64,000 bases of DNA from the NCBI RefSeq assembly GCF_000243675.2, contig NZ_AHMM02000015.1:480001-544000 (forward strand). The letters run 5' to 3'. The notes below the pieces were generated by a model, which saw only the letters and a program-made list of their open reading frames with translations, was not told where the DNA came from and searched no databases. The position numbers and the translations under genes are program-made. The DNA is from Leptospira inadai serovar Lyme str. 10. GTDB taxonomy: Bacteria; Spirochaetota; Leptospiria; Leptospirales; Leptospiraceae. Positions 61,513 through 64,000 of this stretch are shown here, piece after piece (the stretch's first letter is position 1; every line of letters begins with the position of its first letter).

Positions 61513-62319
61513 CTATGAAATTTCTTGATCTTCGGTGAATCCGATCTTCTCGTACAAATGCAATTGGACTTCGGCTTCGATAAGAATTTGTTTGTGCACA
61601 TATTCGTTTCGAAAGGATTCGTAAAGGGCCGAAGTTTCCCTTCTTTGCCCCATGTAAGAAAGTATCGTCAAAAAGATCATCTTGCCTAAACTGAAGCGAG
61701 GGTATTTCATAACAGGCATCGATTCGGTTCCTTGGTTATCGACGAATAATGTCTGCCCCGAATACAAGGAAAGGCCCACTTTTGCGGCTTCCGTTCTGAG
61801 CGAGTCCAGCACATAGCGGTTTCCTTCATGAACTTCCGCATGTTTTTTCACTAATTCGCATAACAATTCGGAACCGCGTATGCTCCGATCGTCGGGATTG
61901 ATCGTATAAAATTTCCCGCCGGGTCTTAATACTCTAGCGATTTCTCGAAGAGCCATCCGAATATCCCGGACGTGGATCAACAAGTACGACGCCAATATGA
62001 AATCGAAAGAGTTATCTTCGAAAGGCAGGGAATTTATATCCGCTCGCATCCAGTGAAATTGCGGATATCCTACTTTACCCAGGGATAACATCAATTCGGA
62101 GGAATCGACGGCAGTAACGCGTAAGTCGGTAAAATATGAATTTACCAAGCAGGACGTGAACGCTCCTGTGCCTGCACCGATATCTAAAAAATCGCCTTTT
62201 TCGGGAAGCGGGACGCGAGCCAAAAACGGAGTTTGTGCGGCGGATAATAATCGGGCCTGCTGCGATAGACGTAACAATTCTCCGCTCATGGATAGCGGAT
62301 CTATATATAAATTTTCCAA
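61513..62319 (-). CDS. SAM-dependent methyltransferase, first gene of the switch operon
   Basis: Encodes 268 aa from a TTG; an ATG 10 codons on is a less supported alternative. Class I methyltransferase motifs: LDIGAGTGAFTSCLV (motif I), TAVDSSELML, ADINSLPFEDNSFDFILAS and REIARVLRPGGKFYTINP. C-terminal helices extend to about 268. Substrates are unknown. The phosphatase ATG follows its stop by one base. The TCGGTACA site 48-55 bases upstream marks the likely operon promoter. Confidence 0.75.
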   Translation of the reverse strand: MENLYIDPLSMSGELLRLSQQARLLSAAQTPFLARVPLPEKGDFLDIGAGTGAFTSCLVNSYFTDLRVTAVDSSELMLSLGKVGYPQFHWMRADINSLPFEDNSFDFILASYLLIHVRDIRMALREIARVLRPGGKFYTINPDDRSIRGSELLCELVKKHAEVHEGNRYVLDSLRTEAAKVGLSLYSGQTLFVDNQGTESMPVMKYPRFSLGKMIFLTILSYMGQRRETSALYESFRNEYVHKQILIEAEVQLHLYEKIGFTEDQEIS

Positions 62320-62849
62320 AGTATTTCTCGAAGAAGAATGAACCTATTCGGCTCCAAAACGGTTTTTGTACCGAAAAAATATTCCTTTTGGATCGGAAAC
62401 CTTTCGGGTCGGGAATGCGGAGGAAGGGAGGAGCGTCCACTCTCGGATCCGATTCATCAATGAAATTTATTTCCAAATCTCCGGGATCCATAGGGTCCCT
62501 TCCAATAGCGTTCTGATTTTTTGACGGTACATCTTCTTGATCGGGACCGATAAGGGGCATGAAAGATCTCCGGTTCTCATTCTCCCTTTTTTTCCTCCGA
62601 ACCGGAACGAAACCCGTCTTATATCGATTTTTTCCCCAACGGCGCCTATTTCTTTCCGCGGCCAAGGAGAGTAACATTCGATCGATACCGGGATCTTCGC
62701 ACACGGATCTTTCCTTCGGCACTAGCTCGGAGATTTTGCAACCGCCCCAACGATCTTATAATTCGCATAACACTCCCGGGAGAAATTCGGGCCGTTACAC
62801 TAGCGTAGGATCGTCTAGTGAATATTGAGCGAGAATCGGAAGGAAGAGA
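62320..62849. other. 530-bp region upstream of the switch operon and the FadL-like gene
   Basis: Divergent promoter region. A minus-strand frame (62722 down to 62075) includes a start (near 62560) with GGAG, but it overlaps the methyltransferase by about 245 bp and contains the TCGGTACA site, so I do not call it a gene. The plus frame at 62559-62828 has no family resemblance. The FadL-like gene's own promoter is not clear. Confidence 0.45.
62367..62374 (-). promoter_or_regulatory. TCGGTACA motif before the methyltransferase/cyclase operon
   Basis: On the minus strand TTTTTTCGGTACAAAAACC lies 48-55 bases before the start at 62319, in the shared orientation. Confidence 0.5.
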
Positions 62850-64000
62850 ATGAAAAACGTATTGGTTGAGAAAAGAAGTCCTTGGTTTTTGGGGATACCT
62901 TTCACGTTTCTCTGCGGTTTGCTTGGAACTGGTTCCGATCTACTGGCGGGAAGTTACGGCGATATTTACGGAGCTCATCCTGCCGCCACGGGAATGGCAG
63001 GGGCCGTAACCGCGACGGTTAATAACTCTTCTGCAGTATTTTATAATGTAGCCGGTTTAGGTCGTTTAAACGAAGCGGATCTCTTTATGGGTCGAATGGA
63101 AGAAGGCGAGAAGGAAAAGAATCCCTCCACAGAATTGGCGGTACCTGGGTATAACCAGAAGGATGGATTATTCAAGCAGGGACCCTTACCCAGGTCTTCC
63201 AAAAATTATCATGAAGTTACCTTTCTGGGCACGTATGCCAATCCTACGATCCGAACGAACGCTCCGACGAGCCAGGATATCAAGAAACCTCATGATAGCT
63301 TTGTCGGTTTAGGAATGACTATGAATTTGAACGAGATGTTCGATACTGGCAGGACGATCCGATTCGGACTCAACGCGATTTTGCCCGCGAACGGCAACTT
63401 ACTGGTGATCAACGACCAAAATCCGACAGTCCCAAGATATTTACAATCCGGTACAAGCAACGAACGCCCTACCATTATGGGAGGAGTGGGAGTGGAACTT
63501 TGGAAGGACCATTTATTTGCAGGAATGGGATTTACGGCTTTAGCCGGAGGCTCCGGCGCAATTCTTTTGAAGGATGTTCCGATCTCACCTAACCCGGTGC
63601 AGGCGAATTCCCAGGTCGTGCTCACGGTAAAGCCCTTGATCAATCCTACCTATGGACTTCAATTCACTTACGGGGCATTCAGTTTAGGAGTATCTTATAA
63701 AAGGGAAACATACGTGGCGATCGATCCGATTCCAGCCAGGGCCCAAACGATATTATTAGGGATGCAGCTGGATTTCGATCTTGCGCTCTACGATCAGTAC
63801 AATCCTAGAGTCTGGTCTTACGGGATCGGGTTCCGTCCTTTTAAGCGAGTGCTTTTCAATCTGGATATCGATCGGGAGCTATGGAGTCTTTTGAAAAATT
63901 CCCGGATCAAAGCGAATTACTCCGATCCTCTTAACTACCATGATACTACGGATGTTCGGTTCGGAACGGAGATCGAGTTGACTTCGACGATGAAAGCGAG
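62850..64000 (+). CDS. FadL/OmpP1-family outer-membrane protein (incomplete, cut by window end)
   Basis: At least 383 aa and still open at the window end. GGAAGGAAGAGA directly precedes the ATG at 62850. A signal peptide (WFLGIPFTFLCGLLGTGSDLLAG) is followed by the FadL N-terminal hatch pattern YGAHPAATGMAGAVTATVNNSSAVFYNVAGL, the hallmark of OmpP1/FadL/toluene_X transporters. Strong beta-strand pattern continues (SFVGLGMTMNLNEMF, IMGGVGVELW, GFRPFKRVLFNLDIDREL). FadL-type barrels take up long-chain fatty acids or other hydrophobic compounds across the outer membrane. The C-terminal barrel strands lie outside. Confidence 0.8.
   Translation, partial: MKNVLVEKRSPWFLGIPFTFLCGLLGTGSDLLAGSYGDIYGAHPAATGMAGAVTATVNNSSAVFYNVAGLGRLNEADLFMGRMEEGEKEKNPSTELAVPGYNQKDGLFKQGPLPRSSKNYHEVTFLGTYANPTIRTNAPTSQDIKKPHDSFVGLGMTMNLNEMFDTGRTIRFGLNAILPANGNLLVINDQNPTVPRYLQSGTSNERPTIMGGVGVELWKDHLFAGMGFTALAGGSGAILLKDVPISPNPVQANSQVVLTVKPLINPTYGLQFTYGAFSLGVSYKRETYVAIDPIPARAQTILLGMQLDFDLALYDQYNPRVWSYGIGFRPFKRVLFNLDIDRELWSLLKNSRIKANYSDPLNYHDTTDVRFGTEIELTSTMKA

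Noticed and set aside
62075..62722. Minus-strand 215-aa frame upstream of the methyltransferase
   Set aside because: It overlaps the methyltransferase by about 245 bp in another frame and contains the TCGGTACA promoter motif; composition alone is not enough.

Overview
The window looks like a chromosomal segment of a Leptospira species (spirochaete, moderate GC). Reasons: many short-signal lipoproteins with loose spirochaetal lipoboxes, a lipoprotein matching my memory of the MXAN_6521/LA_1396 family beside an HpnN-like MMPL exporter and an MlaC/HpnM-like protein, several SpoIIE-type phosphatases, and very large lipoproteins with no clear homologues elsewhere. The species cannot be fixed from sequence alone. 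A complete sulfate uptake operon would suit a free-living or intermediate species better than a strict host-adapted one; that is inference.

Layout. 1-2042: C-terminal two thirds of a fused acyl-CoA carboxylase. 2191-2550: small secreted protein. 2589-3610: composite array of dispersed repeats. 3715-6910 (minus): DUF4384 lipoprotein and alginate-export-type porin. 7066-7850: 0.65-kb cassette-like module with a DUF4160/DUF2442 pair between GTTAGGC/GCCTAAC cores. 7917-11881 (minus): sulfate ABC importer sbp-cysT-cysW-cysA. 12007-18945: 7TMR-DISM/SpoIIE phosphatase, a 44-aa protein, a PTPS-related membrane protein, a DUF445 protein and two lipoproteins. 19158-22940: pirin, HtrA-like protease, ABM monooxygenase, nitronate monooxygenase, thioesterase. 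23033-29027 (minus): DUF1145 protein, LA_1396-like lipoprotein, MMPL exporter, MlaC-like protein and two glycosyltransferase-like genes. 29635-34743 (minus): two paralogous FG-GAP/subtilisin lipoproteins. 34784-35531: second copy of the composite repeat. 35568-43459: two giant divergent lipoproteins, one ending in a ricin-type lectin domain. 43474-47392: Lar-like zinc ribbon, a third repeat copy, an ECF sigma/FecR operon and small proteins. 47653-53854 (minus): three TRL-like lipoproteins and three NHL-propeller lipoproteins. 54340-58125: degenerate HD-GYP protein, small membrane protein, GNAT-like enzyme and PurD-like ATP-grasp enzyme. 58131-62319 (minus): methyltransferase, PP2C phosphatase, HATPase kinase, STAS protein and class III adenylate cyclase in one tight operon. 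62850-end: FadL-family outer-membrane protein, cut by the window.

Two systems stand out. First, the 58131-62319 operon has the order of Pseudomonas siaABCD (membrane PP2C phosphatase, kinase, switch protein, nucleotide cyclase), but the switch protein is STAS-like and the output enzyme is an adenylate cyclase instead of a diguanylate cyclase. Second, every TGTACCGA/TCGGTACA site I found in the window is intergenic, 27-55 bp before a start codon and oriented with that gene. The five genes include the ECF sigma gene, the SpoIIE/cyclase operon and the HD-GYP-like gene, so a common regulator or sigma factor is plausible.

A terminal-inverted-repeat element of about 125-150 bp forms arrays at two loci with the same A-A-B-A-C architecture. 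A third, inverted copy supplies the last codons of the Lar-like gene.
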